Shown: positions 1 to 9,240, numbered from the stretch's first letter. The stretch is 13,481 nucleotides of DNA from Heterostelium multicystogenum (GCA_003667245.1 RCNN01000481.1:1-13481), one strand, 5' to 3'. The notes: a model not told the origin generated them from the sequence alone. Numbers and translations: made by a program.

Positions 1-60
1 AGATAATTCAAGTTTATTGATCTACTAAGAATAAGATTTATTATTTAATCAACTTTCTTT

Positions 61-138
61 CTACGCATATATTTGGTGATTTCTTGATTCGTTGTTGTCT
101 TCATCAGATACAGCATCTTCATCAATCACTGTCAACTG
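61..138 (-). other. Coding-like acidic stretch just beyond the PHO88-like stop
   Basis: After the stop at 141-139 the same frame stays open to a TAG at 63-61 and reads as an acidic, Asp/Glu/Asn-rich peptide (VIDEDAVSDEDNNESRNHQ). Given the many one-base errors nearby, this may be the true C-terminus of the PHO88-like protein, with the apparent stop made by a pair of compensating shifts (one base missing in the A run near 147-150, one extra near 126-128). It could equally be 3' UTR. AATAAA signals on the minus strand lie at 12-17 and 38-43. Confidence 0.35.
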
Positions 139-917
139 TTACAATCTTTTCTTTTGTTGTGTCTTTTTGGTGGTAGAGGTAGTAGTCTCGTTGGTGGTGG
201 CGGCTGGACCTGGAATTCTAATATTTCCGCTGTTGTCAGTGGTGGCCTGTGGCTCAGATGGTGGCTGCATTCCTCCCCTATAATAGAAAATCTAATAAAT
301 ATCGTGACCAATATTAATTTGATAATTTTGATAGTTACATTAAGCTTGCGAATGGGCTTTCCTCAACGAATGGTCTTGGGTGCTTTTTCGTCTCCTTCAC
401 CCAAATGTAGATCTTGAACAACTTGTTCTTGTAGAGATTTTGGAATGCCATGACGCAGTTGATGGCTAAAGGAGGTACAATATTCCACTTGTACAACAAA
501 AATAATGGAACACAGAATCCACAACAACATTACCCAAAACTTCTTGATTTGTTTGATAGTCATAATCTTCAATAGTCATTTTTTTCGCGCTTTTCTCTAC
601 AATTGATTGATATGTTAATTTAATCAAGTCATCGACTTCACTTGATCAATCGGTCATTTATAAAAAACTCGATTTGATCAGATCTAGATAATTATTTACT
701 CTTGACCAAATGAAGCTGGTGTTACGATATCCAAAAGAGTAGTAGTCTTTGGTCTAGCAGAGATTCTCTTATATATTAAATAGTAAGCAAAAGCACAAAT
801 GAATTGAACAGTGCAGAAAGATATGATGGCATAGTTGACATATTCAGGGTTATCTTTGAAGTTGATCTTTTGGACCAAGAACAAAGCTCCCATTATAAAG
901 ACAAAATCAAAATTCAT
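139..917 (-). CDS. pho88: PHO88/SND3-family ER membrane protein (3 exons, frame-shifted in this sequence)
   Basis: Exons 917-700, 596-339 and 277-139; introns 699-597 (GTAAAT..TTGTAG) and 338-278 (GTAACT..TTATAG). Conceptual length about 203 aa, close to the 188 aa of yeast Pho88. The family consists of ER membrane proteins first linked to phosphate uptake and later, as SND3, to SRP-independent protein targeting. Visible are an N-terminal hydrophobic segment (MNFDFVFIMGALFLV), a second one (residues about 27-48) followed by KRISARPKTT, then MTIEDYD, which corresponds to the family's TTVRDYD region, a third hydrophobic segment (FWVMLLWILCSIIFVV), an RPF motif, SLMGGM and a polar Thr/Lys-rich tail. 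The reading frame needs one base removed at each of three places: the T run 579-585, near 555-561, and the T run 384-388. With those changes all three exons join in phase. Assignment is from remembered family pattern, not a search; the exact C-terminus is uncertain. Confidence 0.77.
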
Positions 918-954
918 CTTTTCTTATATTATTGGTAATGTTATATCTAAATAT

Positions 955-992
955 TTATATAAATATATATATATAAATAAATAAATAAATAA
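955..992. repeat. AT / ATAA low-complexity tract
   Basis: A run of alternating AT passing into tandem ATAA units, with no G or C. It lies about 40 bp upstream of the PHO88-like start codon and is probably promoter spacer sequence. Confidence 0.8.
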
Positions 993-1165
993 TAGTGAAA
1001 AAAACAGATTGAATTTTTTAAACCGACTCTTCATGAAAATGAAGATGTTGTTAATTTTAATTTTTTTAAATTATTATTTTCTTTTGCCATAATATTATCA
1101 TTATTATGACTCACAATGTGAAACAGACAACTGTCACTGACCTGCAAACATTCCATACAACTAAA

Positions 1166-1181
1166 GTTGTTGTTGTTGTTG
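1166..1181. repeat. TTG trinucleotide run
   Basis: About five tandem TTG units in the intergenic region, CAA on the minus strand. It lies outside the receptor stop codon and does not extend the polyQ frame, so it looks like an isolated microsatellite. Confidence 0.65.
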
Positions 1182-1347
1182 TCGAATCAACTAAAGAAAG
1201 TTACAACCCACTCTGCATTTCTCTTAATATTTATAAATTATAAATTAGATTCTTACATTTTATTATATTCACTTGTTTTGTTGGAATTTATATACATTTA
1301 AAGTCAAGGTGTTGGTTTGTTATTAGCATTGTTTATTAGCATTGTTA

Positions 1348-4256
1348 TTAGCATTGTTGTTGTTGTTGCTGCTGTTGCTGCTGTTGCTTCTGTTGTTGTT
1401 GGTTGTGGTAGTCGTTGAAGATTTTGTCGGATATGTTGTTCATCTTCATCTTCATCTTTTTTTGTTTTTGCTTGTGGAGGATGTAGATTCCGATAGCTAC
1501 TATTGACCGCACCACAGAATGCCACCGATGTTACAATAATAATGACTCGCTTATTGAGTTGGTCGGATTGTGTGTCGCAGCTCTTAACATTGTCTGTCAG
1601 AATAACTGAAAAGTCAGGATCGATAAATATATTGGTTTTAAAGTATGGAATGCTAATACTGAAGCTGGCAACTCCATTGTAGGATGAAATCATTTTGGTC
1701 TCCACATTTATGACACGCTTGTCAATTAAAGCCACAGAAGCGAAGTGCGCATTCATCACCACTCCATTTTGCGATACGAATGACGTCGTCTTGACAGATT
1801 CGGGATTTAATACATTTGTTCTGCGTGGTCGTGCTATTCGTTTGGGGTCCTCCACAGCTATTGTCGGCAGTAATTATTAGTCGATGCCACAAATCCAGTC
1901 GACCAAATCAATCTCAATGAATTGAGCTGACTTTTCCATTGCCAGTTGGCCATGGCAAACGTATATTTTATGGTGTCTGCTGGCATGTAGAATGTCTCCG
2001 TAGCAAAGGTGTAGTTGTAATCCTTTAAGAATTTATAAACCGATACTTGGAAAATGGTACTTCCATTATAACCCTGAAACATACGCTCATTACTAAAATT
2101 CCTGTTAGTAACAGTCCATATATTGCTCAGGTCAATGGATTGAACCACCTCCATTGCATCGTTTAATTCCATGATTGATAATAATTTAATTGTTACATTG
2201 AAGTCGCTGAAATCGACTTTAGTATTGATATTTGGAGAATAGTCATTAATTCCTAGAGGAGCAGTACTAATTATTTCTATTCATATTATTAGTATTTGAA
2301 GAGTTAAATATTAAAATAATACTTACTTATACTGCAATCTTGTCCAGTGAATCCTTTACACACGCAATATCCATCAATACACTCACCATTACCACTACAT
2401 TCATTAGGAGTACCAGGGCATTTAAGTTTGATATCTATATTTTAATTAGCCATGATATTATTTCTTTATCAAAAGTCAATAAATAGTTACCATTGAAAAT
2501 GATAAATTTCGATTCAACACCTCCAATTTCATAATTAGAAGCGGAAATATTAACAAACAATTGTTGCAATTGGTGTTGATACATTGGATGGTGGAACATA
2601 TACCCAAAGATTGGTTGACTCTGTTGTGAATTGATAATCGACAATCTCTCGTTTTTCATTATTGATCATCACATTGACAACAGAGGAATTTTGGTGTAAG
2701 TTATATACCGATAGCATTAATTCTCCACCTTCCACAGAGCTTATCTTTGATGTATTATATACATATGGTCTTTCCAAAGTTAAATTAAAAGTGATTCCCC
2801 AAGGAAGGACCATAAAAGCTGTAACTGGTAAGAAGGCTTTAAAAATAATTTGTTGAGCAACTTTATTCTTGGTTAATAATACCGTTCAAAAATGTATTGT
2901 CTAGTTTGAAGAATAATTACCAAGTTCCAATGTTTATATTGGATTGATCATAGTTGGGACCACATTTTAGAATCTCTCCATTATCCATTCTTCTTATATC
3001 AACATTAGATTGGTATTTTTTATTTACACAAAATGTTGATGGGTAACTATTTAAATTAGTAGGTTTGACTATTTCATAGGAATAGTCTGAAAAATATATT
3101 AATACATCTATTTCTCTTAAGTGTATAAAATCTATCATACCGCACTTAGGATAGTTTTAAATTAGATTTTAAAGTTGTAGAAAAAACTTTGGCATTTGGC
3201 ATCTTGGGAAGGTTCATCTTCGGGCTGATTTCCTCTAATATCGAATGTTCCTCTTGGAGTTCCATCATTGTTTATAGAGAAACTCAACCAAATAATCAGG
3301 ATAGACTTTTGTTAAATTGTTATATGGGAAATATCTAATCATTGATTAGTTATATTAAAGGATATTTGGATTTCTGATGTAACTTACATGCTTGTTAAGT
3401 TCTTTAAAATTCCCAATTCAAAGTTTGGAATATTGCCTTTAAGTTTCGAGTTGTAGGATACATTTCTTGATATTAATAGTATAAGTACAAGTTTAAATAT
3501 GTATATAGTACTGAATTTCTTACATTTTTTTGAGATTAGTAGTTTTTAAAAAGTTAAGATTCGAAATAGAATCAAAATTGGTTTCAGATAGGGTCCTTAA
3601 TGATATAAATATTGACACATAAGTAATTAAATTCAATTAAAAATGAAATTTTACTTACAATGTCTCTAATTTTAGAGGTACCAAAGGTCCAGTCGACAGG
3701 ACCTTCAAAGAGACGTCTTTAATAATGAACTTTGTTTTTAACGTTAGAATAGACAAAAGTATTAATTATAAATAAAGTTACTTACACAGATTTTAGAGAA
3801 TCGGGAATATTTGGACATACTTTTCCAACACCAATATTGTTTCCTGATAATGAAAGTATCTCAAGTTTGGATAAACCACGAATATCACTTCCAATTCCAC
3901 CAGAATATGATTCATTCAAAGTCCTAAAATACAATTAATATTTTGTTTCTTTACATATTAAATTAACACATACAAACTATAAACATAGTCACCCTCTGAA
4001 TCAGTTTTACAAACTATTCCTGGAATATTACAGGTTTCAATCATTTCTTGACTCCACTTATTTTTCATTACTGGCATTGTCCGAAATGGACTTAAGAGCA
4101 TTATCTATAGTTATTTGTTTTTCTTTAGATTTTGTAGTTTATAAAATTATTTAAAATTTACTTACATTGAGGAGAATTGAATGTAATATTAAAAGTATGG
4201 GCTGAAGAATAGAAGCCAATAATTAATAAGGATAATATAATTACAATAGAATTCAT
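1348..4256 (-). CDS. LRR - TIG-like - EGF-like single-pass surface receptor, ComC-type (11 exons, frame-shifted)
   Basis: Exons 4256-4166, 4104-3974, 3923-3786, 3729-3659, 3595-3524, 3465-3388, 3334-3141, 3086-2921, 2836-2491, 2434-2327, 2276-1348; ten introns of 50-84 bp. Conceptual length about 771 aa. In order: signal peptide ([19 protein letters not shown]); LRR N-cap with [11 protein letters not shown]; LRRs to about residue 230; a Cys-bearing cap (YPKC, CVNKK, ILKCG); a TIG-like beta region ([14 protein letters not shown]); one EGF-like module with six Cys (residues about 428-463, [16 protein letters not shown]); a large conserved ectodomain ending [10 protein letters not shown]; a TM helix near residues 703-728; a Lys/Met-rich then polyQ tail. 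Such LRR/TIG/EGF surface proteins form a big dictyostelid family linked to cell-cell signalling and adhesion; a ligand cannot be inferred. About ten one-base shifts break it (4061-4065, within 3659-3729, 3271-3273, 3181-3186, 3155-3158, 2797-2800, 2555-2557, 1866-1867, 1815-1817, 1507-1508). The exon 4 acceptor is least certain. Confidence 0.8.
1351..1404 (-). repeat. CAA/CAG repeat encoding C-terminal polyglutamine
   Basis: Mixed CAA and CAG codons on the minus strand give a Gln run interrupted by Lys at the end of the receptor's cytoplasmic tail. The polyQ frame is the one that continues from the transmembrane helix and the basic KQKQKK segment. The other open frame over this DNA gives Thr/Ala-rich peptide and follows from the shift at 1507-1508. 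Confidence 0.75.
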
Positions 4257-4858
4257 TATTTTACAAATATAATACAAAATTAAATATACAAATTAGATTG
4301 AAAAATAAAGATTGATCATTGTGTGTAAAATATTAATAAAGTTCAAAGGTCAAGGTTGATCATGATTTTGAATTATTTGTAACTGTTACAGCTGTCCACA
4401 AATTTAATTTAATTTTGTCCAATGAATGTGAAATTTTAACAAAATTTTGGCAACATCCAATCAAAAATTTGAAACCTAGAATAATTATTTCACTTCTTTT
4501 GGAAACTTGAATCTAAAAAATAATAAATGTCAACCTTACACCACAATTGATCAATGATTGATTATCTAGATAACTGATTTCCTAGATATGGTATGATATT
4601 TTTGAAGATGTAAAAAACAAAACAAAAAAAACTAAAAAGTAAATTTGATTTTGTAGTTTGTTGGTTATAAATTAAAGGTATATTGTTAAAATACTGGAAT
4701 TTTGATTTGATGATTGGTAATTGGGCTCATGGTTGGTTTTTTGGTTCGCCTGTTGTGTGATCTATTTGTTGTAAATTGTATTTGTCGGTATTCCTAACAG
4801 TTAGGAGTTGGAATTTGAAATTTGAAATCGTTTAGGAGATTTAAAAATGATGTTTGGG
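4257..4858. other. Intergenic: promoter of receptor gene and 3' flank of C2-LRR gene
   Basis: About 600 bp with no supported coding frame. It is A+T-rich with A runs near 4610-4640, several TTGATCA/TGATTGAT elements (about 4310-4365, 4545-4562) and a perfect 12-bp palindrome (4562-4573). The segment 4735-4800 is relatively G+T-rich on the plus strand. No RNA gene was recognised. Confidence 0.55.
4562..4573. promoter_or_regulatory. 12-bp perfect palindrome TTATCTAGATAA
   Basis: A self-complementary dodecamer about 300 bp upstream of the receptor start codon. Its core, ATCTAGATAA, also occurs near 682-691 inside the first PHO88-like intron. It could be a dimeric protein-binding site, but chance palindromes of this length are not rare in A+T-rich DNA, so a function is not supported. 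Confidence 0.2.
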
Positions 4859-7026
4859 TTATGGCAAAAGCTCTTTAATCTTTTTAAGTGAAGAAACAAG
4901 ACCAACTATTAAATGTGGATCTGATGAGTTAGGGATCAATTGGTACAGTGAATCCAAACAATATCAGCATCATCGATGGATGCAACTACCAAGTCTTTTA
5001 GAGTCTCCAGCTTATCATTTCCAGAGTGAATCTTTCCAGAGGTTCCAGATAATGGAACACCAGGTGTTGCAAATGCATTGGGAATTAAAGCTTTAATTGC
5101 TTCTATTTCCTGTGGAGATTATACGAGTTAATATTTCAAGAGTGAATAGAATAAATTTGATTTCTACTTACAGGTTTCATTGATTTCATCATATTAGCAA
5201 TTGAGATACCTTCTTGAATATTTACACATCTTAGGATTTGAGTCTTAACCTTGTTGATTTTTGGTCTAATTTCACCACGAATGATTGCAATCGACCAGTT
5301 CTTGAGGGCAATTGATTTGGTGAGGATATCTTGCTGTGCACTGGGTGCTGCTGTTGCTTGTGCAGGTGCTGGTTTATTACTAACTAAGCCCATTGGCTTT
5401 GGTAATACTGGTTGTTGTTGTGGAGAGGCTGCTGCAGAACTTCCTTGAGGAGTTTTGTTTGGTATACTGCTAGTAGCGGACAAAGCTTTGTTATTGGAGG
5501 GCTTTGCTTTTGGATCTGGTAAAGTATATCCTTGAACTGCCATTCTCTTTTCAAGATGATCCATAAGATGGTCGTTACCAATTTTATATTTACTTTTGAT
5601 CTCCTCAGAGTTGATGGGATTACCCTCAATATTGATACCAGCTCCAATCTTTCCAAGTCCAAAACAATAACCGATAGAAAGAGGTAAATCAGTAAGCCTG
5701 TTGTCCATAATATTCAACACAACCAAACGAGTCATTCTACCAATAAGACTTGGAAGTTCAACGAGCTTATTGTTACCAAGATTAAGCTCCAACAATCTTG
5801 TCATTTGTGGGAAATCCTCGGGTAGTTTGACGAGTTGACAACCATTGGCATCAAGCATCTCAAGAGATCCTAGATTACAAAAAGTAGATGGTAAAGCCTG
5901 TAGTGGGTTACCAGCAATAACCAACTCTTCCAATTTACTGAGCATACCAATTTCATCGCAAAGTACAGAAATTTTGTTGTTGGCCAAATCTAGCTTTTCA
6001 AGACTGACCAGCTTTTTGATCTCTGGAGGGATGGCAATCAATTGATTACCGTTGATTGTAAGTGTCTTAAGCAAAGGTAGATCGAGCATTTCACCAGGTA
6101 TAGTCATAATCATATTACCACCAAGTGAGAGAGATTGTAAATTTTTGAACATCTTGAGTTGTGGAAACATCTTAAACTGATTGAATCCAAGGTCGAGGTT
6201 GACTATATCTGGAACATGCTCCTCGAGGAACTCTGGGAACTGATCAAGTCCAATACCAGTGAGGTCAAGCAACTCACCGTTGGTTTCATATGCAGTTACA
6301 CGATTGTTTACCTCTGAAATGACATTGGTTGGAAGCTTGGCCTCACGTGATCCCGCATTGGTAGATGAGGTTACAACACGAGCCTTAATCAATACTTCTC
6401 CCTTCACAAAATCATCTGGATGGGTTGGACGTGGTTGCAAAGTGTACCAAGTGGGCTGGTCATTTAGTGTATTCAAATCAATATAACACTCTCCCAAGAA
6501 ATCGTCAGACGACATTGCATCCCAATCCGACAATACCACATGTAACCTCAAATCCATTGGTGAAACTCTCCTATAAAATGTAGAATTCGATATATATTAA
6601 CATCAGTCATGCCGTTTCATAATCGAATCATCAGCAATTTCCAGCAACCAATCTATTTTGAGCAGTGGCTGATTTCTATCTATAAGATTGGGTGAACCTA
6701 CATTAAAAATGTTTCTCCCCATTTTGGATTCAATGTACGCTTTATAGTTTTAGTCTTTTTTCTTTGTAATCCTAAATTTTAATACACAATATCTGTAGGG
6801 GTTGTTGATAGATCCAAGTTAGATTGTAACTCAAGTACTCCTGAAGGTTGTCATTTATAATGATATTTACGGATCACTAAATCCATTTGTATCGGCAGCA
6901 ACTAGATCACGTGCTTCAAGAACTATAGTTAATCAATGGTATTGGAGAAATACAATATAAGTATCTAAATAGCTTCAAGATGCTAGCCATGTTCTAACAA
7001 TTACCATTAACCTGTAATATATTCAT
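4859..7026 (-). CDS. C2 domain + leucine-rich repeat protein (5 exons)
   Basis: Exons 7026-7005, 6922-6871, 6792-6702, 6570-5172, 5109-4859; introns 7004-6923, 6870-6793, 6701-6571 and 5171-5110 with GT..AG ends. Conceptual length about 604 aa. Residues 1 to about 125 form a C2 domain: MNILQVNVLEARDL, then a first loop AADTNGFSDPY and a third loop LSDWDAMSSDDFLG carrying the Asp residues that bind Ca2+ in C2 domains, so Ca2+-dependent phospholipid binding is likely. Residues about 155-374 hold roughly ten LRRs of the intracellular 23-residue type (LEKLDLANNKISVL; LLELNLGNNKLVELP), as in small scaffold proteins. A Pro/Ala/Gln/Ser linker (about 410-470) leads to a helical C-terminal region I cannot assign. 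No signal peptide or TM, so a cytosolic scaffold recruited to membranes is the best guess. Two one-base shifts: one extra in the T run 6756-6761, one missing at 4956-4958. The second moves the stop from 4936-4938 to 4859-4861, ending in LKKIKELLP. Confidence 0.85.
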
Positions 7027-7550
7027 TTTCTTGCTATATATGCTACAATTTCCAATCAATAACCATTAAGAGTGAGACTATCTATTTACAATTCCTGTTT
7101 ATCTATCTATTATTAGTTTTTTATTTAAATTGATCAATCAATCAGCTGATATTAATAAAAGCTCCTCTTTTGTTTTGGTTGATTTGTGCCAAATTTTTTA
7201 AATTAATTTTTGGTCATGAATCCAATCCCACTCTAAATTCTTTTAATCGGAGTTACAACCCAATGATTCCACAACCCCCCAATCACTAATAAATATAATT
7301 TGGGTGAGTTAAAATGTATATCATATGATCATGATAAAAACATTACTATTCTTATTTGTGTGTTTGAATGTATGTTATGTTAGTCAAAATAAATTCATAG
7401 TGAAATAAATTAAATATGATTGATTGAATGAGTTGTTAAAATATATATATTTATGAATATGCTATTACTTAAATGAAATGGGGTTCATCTAAAGTTTATA
7501 TTTTAAACAATTAAGTATGATAGATATGTAAACTAGAAGAGATATAAGCA
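7027..7550. promoter_or_regulatory. Divergent intergenic region between C2-LRR and glycosyltransferase-like genes
   Basis: This 524-bp gap must hold both promoters. C-rich, G-poor elements on the plus strand stand out against the A+T background (CACAACCCCCCAATCAC at about 7268-7284; CCAATCCCACTC near 7223-7234). They resemble in composition the CA-rich boxes bound by dictyostelid G-box factor, but I cannot show a match to its site. Also present are repeated GATCAATCAATCAG (about 7132-7145) and TGATTGATTGA (about 7418-7428), an imperfect inverted repeat near 7188-7213, and an AT tract at 7440-7455. No coding frame is supported. Confidence 0.45.
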
Positions 7551-8577
7551 ATGGTAAATTTCTATAAAACAAAGACAACCATCTTCAGTGGAAGAATGTT
7601 GAAAATCAAACCAACTTTGATCATTCTCCTGCTTTTGACAATTCATATCTATTTAATATATACATTCATTGTGATCGGCCTAAAAGAAAAGAATTCTTTT
7701 AATAAAATTAATTTAATGGTAAAGTTAATGTAGAAGAATGCTATAATAAAATACTTTGTTATTAACAGATAAAATAGAGTTATTATAAGCTGGCAGATTC
7801 CAAAGAAAGACAGGTAGAAATCGATAAAATTCTGGAAAGAAACTTGAAGAACCCGTATATTCATAAAATTTGGTTGTTTGTAGAAGATGGAGATCAACCC
7901 AATCATATGTTGAAAAGTCAGTTCAATCGGCACAAATGTAATATCATTAAGTTAGACTCTGCTCCAAAGTATGGTGATCTTTTCAGATATGCCCAGTACA
8001 ACTTGAAAGGACAGGTAGTTGTTATATCAAACTCTGACAACTACTTTGATGAATCGCTTCAGAAGCTGAGTGACCTCGACATTGACTGGAGTGAAAGAAT
8101 GCTTTTCCTCACAAGGCTCGATGTCGATGAAAATGGAAAAATTAATAACATGGAGAAATGTACAAGGTTCTACGATTCATATGACTCTTTTATATTTAAA
8201 TCTCCACTGAACAACACGAATATATCTCAACTTCTTGTACAGCTTGATAAAATTGAATTTGGTATCAAAGAGTAAGTATTGTTTTTGCTATGGTACACTA
8301 CTTCTAAACTACCACTACTATCCTCAGCGTTGGAAATAAAATATTGAAACTACTGTATGATACCTGTGGCATCTTAGGTGAAGACCCATGTGAATTCCTA
8401 ACTCTGAGCCACTACCATCATCATGATGACAGTGAAGAGAAAATAATACACGCAGCAGTAGAGGAAAAAGACATTCGACCGATCTATCCCATCAAGATAT
8501 CCGAGTTTTTCGCCTCGTCTCGCAGTTGGTATGCCACAAAAGCTAGTGAAGCCATTAAAATTTCAAAGATATCCTGA
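7551..8577 (+). CDS. Type II membrane glycosyltransferase-like protein (3 exons, intact)
   Basis: Exons 7551-7718, 7778-8271 and 8328-8577; introns 7719-7777 (GTAAAG..AATAG) and 8272-8327 (GTAAGT..CTCAG). The product is 303 aa with no frame problem. A short basic N-terminus precedes one TM anchor (residues about 21-43, PTLIILLLLTIHIYLIYTFI), the layout of Golgi glycosyltransferases. The luminal part reads LADSKERQVEIDKILERNL, KNPYIHKIWLFVED, then VVVISNSDNYFD (DxD-like acidic site near residue 140), LFLTRLD, DSFIFKSP and a His-rich SHYHHHDD. This matches, from memory, a family of putative nucleotide-sugar transferases in amoebae, algae and bacteria with an ISNSD..FD core and a late G-x-DN stretch. 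Here that late stretch is DVGNKIL. Substrate and linkage are unknown. The start is the first ATG that allows the anchor. An AATAAA-rich tail follows the stop. Confidence 0.68.
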
Positions 8578-8579
8578 TT

Positions 8580-8595
8580 GAATAAATAAAATAAA
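8580..8595 (+). terminator. AATAAA polyadenylation signals
   Basis: Overlapping AATAAA hexamers (GAATAAATAAAATAAA) begin a few bases after the TGA of the glycosyltransferase-like gene, the usual position for cleavage/polyadenylation signals in dictyostelids. Confidence 0.55.
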
Positions 8596-8671
8596 CTGAT
8601 TACAAGAAGCATATTGGAAATTAATTAATTTATCGTGGTCCATTCTATATGTATTATTAATGATTTTTCAG

Positions 8672-8766
8672 GGATTATCAAATGATTTACCCCAAAACTT
8701 TATAAGTTTACATGAAAGAACTCATATTTGGCACTATCATTGATTGGTTAGTGTCGGTTAAGGTTG
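8672..8766 (+). other. Exon-like segment of unknown origin
   Basis: The segment is bounded by a good acceptor (TTTTTCAG, ending 8671) and a good donor (GTAAGT, starting 8767). One frame reads LSNDLPQNFISLHERTHIW without a stop for about 70 bases, and a neighbouring frame continues DWLVSVKV to the donor. No family is recognised and no flanking exons could be found. It may be an unrecognised exon, a gene relic, or chance. Confidence 0.2.
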
Positions 8767-9146
8767 GTAAGTTATTATGCATATTAAAAAGGTTCTTTAT
8801 GTTATCTATCAGAGAGTGCATTATAATGATTTACGTAGCGATCATTATAATAATGTTAAAAATGTCATTTAAAATTTATTTTTATTTTTTAGTTTTTATT
8901 ATTATGATAAAAAAGGATGATTTTGTAGTTATGTTTTCGTTTAAGATTCATCAAAAATCACAACTTTTTTTTGGGAATTGTTCATAAAATCTAGATTCTG
9001 GTTTAGTCCATCGAGATTAAACAGCCTCACTTTTATTAAATTTTAAAAATTAAATAATTCATATATGATTTTATGCAAGCAAGAATCTTATAGTTTCTAT
9101 TATCATCATCTTTGACTAAATTTTTATAACAAGTAATCTTCACACA

Positions 9147-9240
9147 AATCAATCAATCAAAAGTGTTAACACAGGGACTACTCACTACCCCAATCTCAAA
9201 TCAAATCAAATACACCAATCAATTAATCAATCACAAAACA
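9147..9240 (+). promoter_or_regulatory. CA-rich, G-poor upstream tract with AATCAATC repeats
   Basis: Upstream of the RCC1-hSac2 start, the plus strand shows tandem AATC units (9147-9160), then AAATC units and CCAATCAATTAATCAATC. From 9181 to 9240 there is no G at all. This strand-asymmetric composition differs from the symmetric A+T-rich DNA around it and suggests promoter or 5' leader sequence of the gene starting at 9413. Confidence 0.4.

Larger units (their letters stand above)
918..1347. other. Intergenic: promoter of PHO88-like gene and 3' flank of receptor gene
   Basis: No coding frame is supported. The stretch holds an AT/ATAA low-complexity tract (about 955-992) directly upstream of the PHO88-like start, A/T homopolymer runs typical of dictyostelid promoters, and a short TTG run (1166-1181). 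AATAAA on the minus strand (TTTATT, about 1332-1337) is a plausible polyadenylation signal for the receptor gene. I see no RNA gene. Confidence 0.6.

Noticed and set aside
92..417. Plus-strand open frames of 63 and 87 residues
   Set aside because: They are antisense to the PHO88-like exons, with odd Cys/Val/Ser-rich composition and no domain.
363..563. Separate small membrane-protein gene starting at the ATG near 563
   Set aside because: The peptide is the third hydrophobic segment of the PHO88-like protein and joins its other exons in phase once three one-base shifts are allowed for.
1166..1181. TTG run as a CRISPR-like or regulatory repeat
   Set aside because: It is a plain trinucleotide microsatellite with no spacers.
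1304..1500. Thr/Ala/Pro-rich C-terminal frame over the CAA/CAG repeat
   Set aside because: The transmembrane helix and basic tail continue into the polyQ frame after the one-base shift at 1507-1508; the Thr/Ala frame loses half the helix.
1860..2170. Stop after NNYCRQ as the true end of the receptor gene
   Set aside because: The ectodomain, TM helix and tail continue in shifted frames with family-like sequence ([15 protein letters not shown]), so the stop is a frame artefact.
8712..8987. 91-residue hydrophobic open frame on the plus strand
   Set aside because: It starts at a TTG, is rich in Ile/Phe/Met as random A+T-rich DNA would be, and shows no domain. Only its first part overlaps the exon-like segment listed separately.
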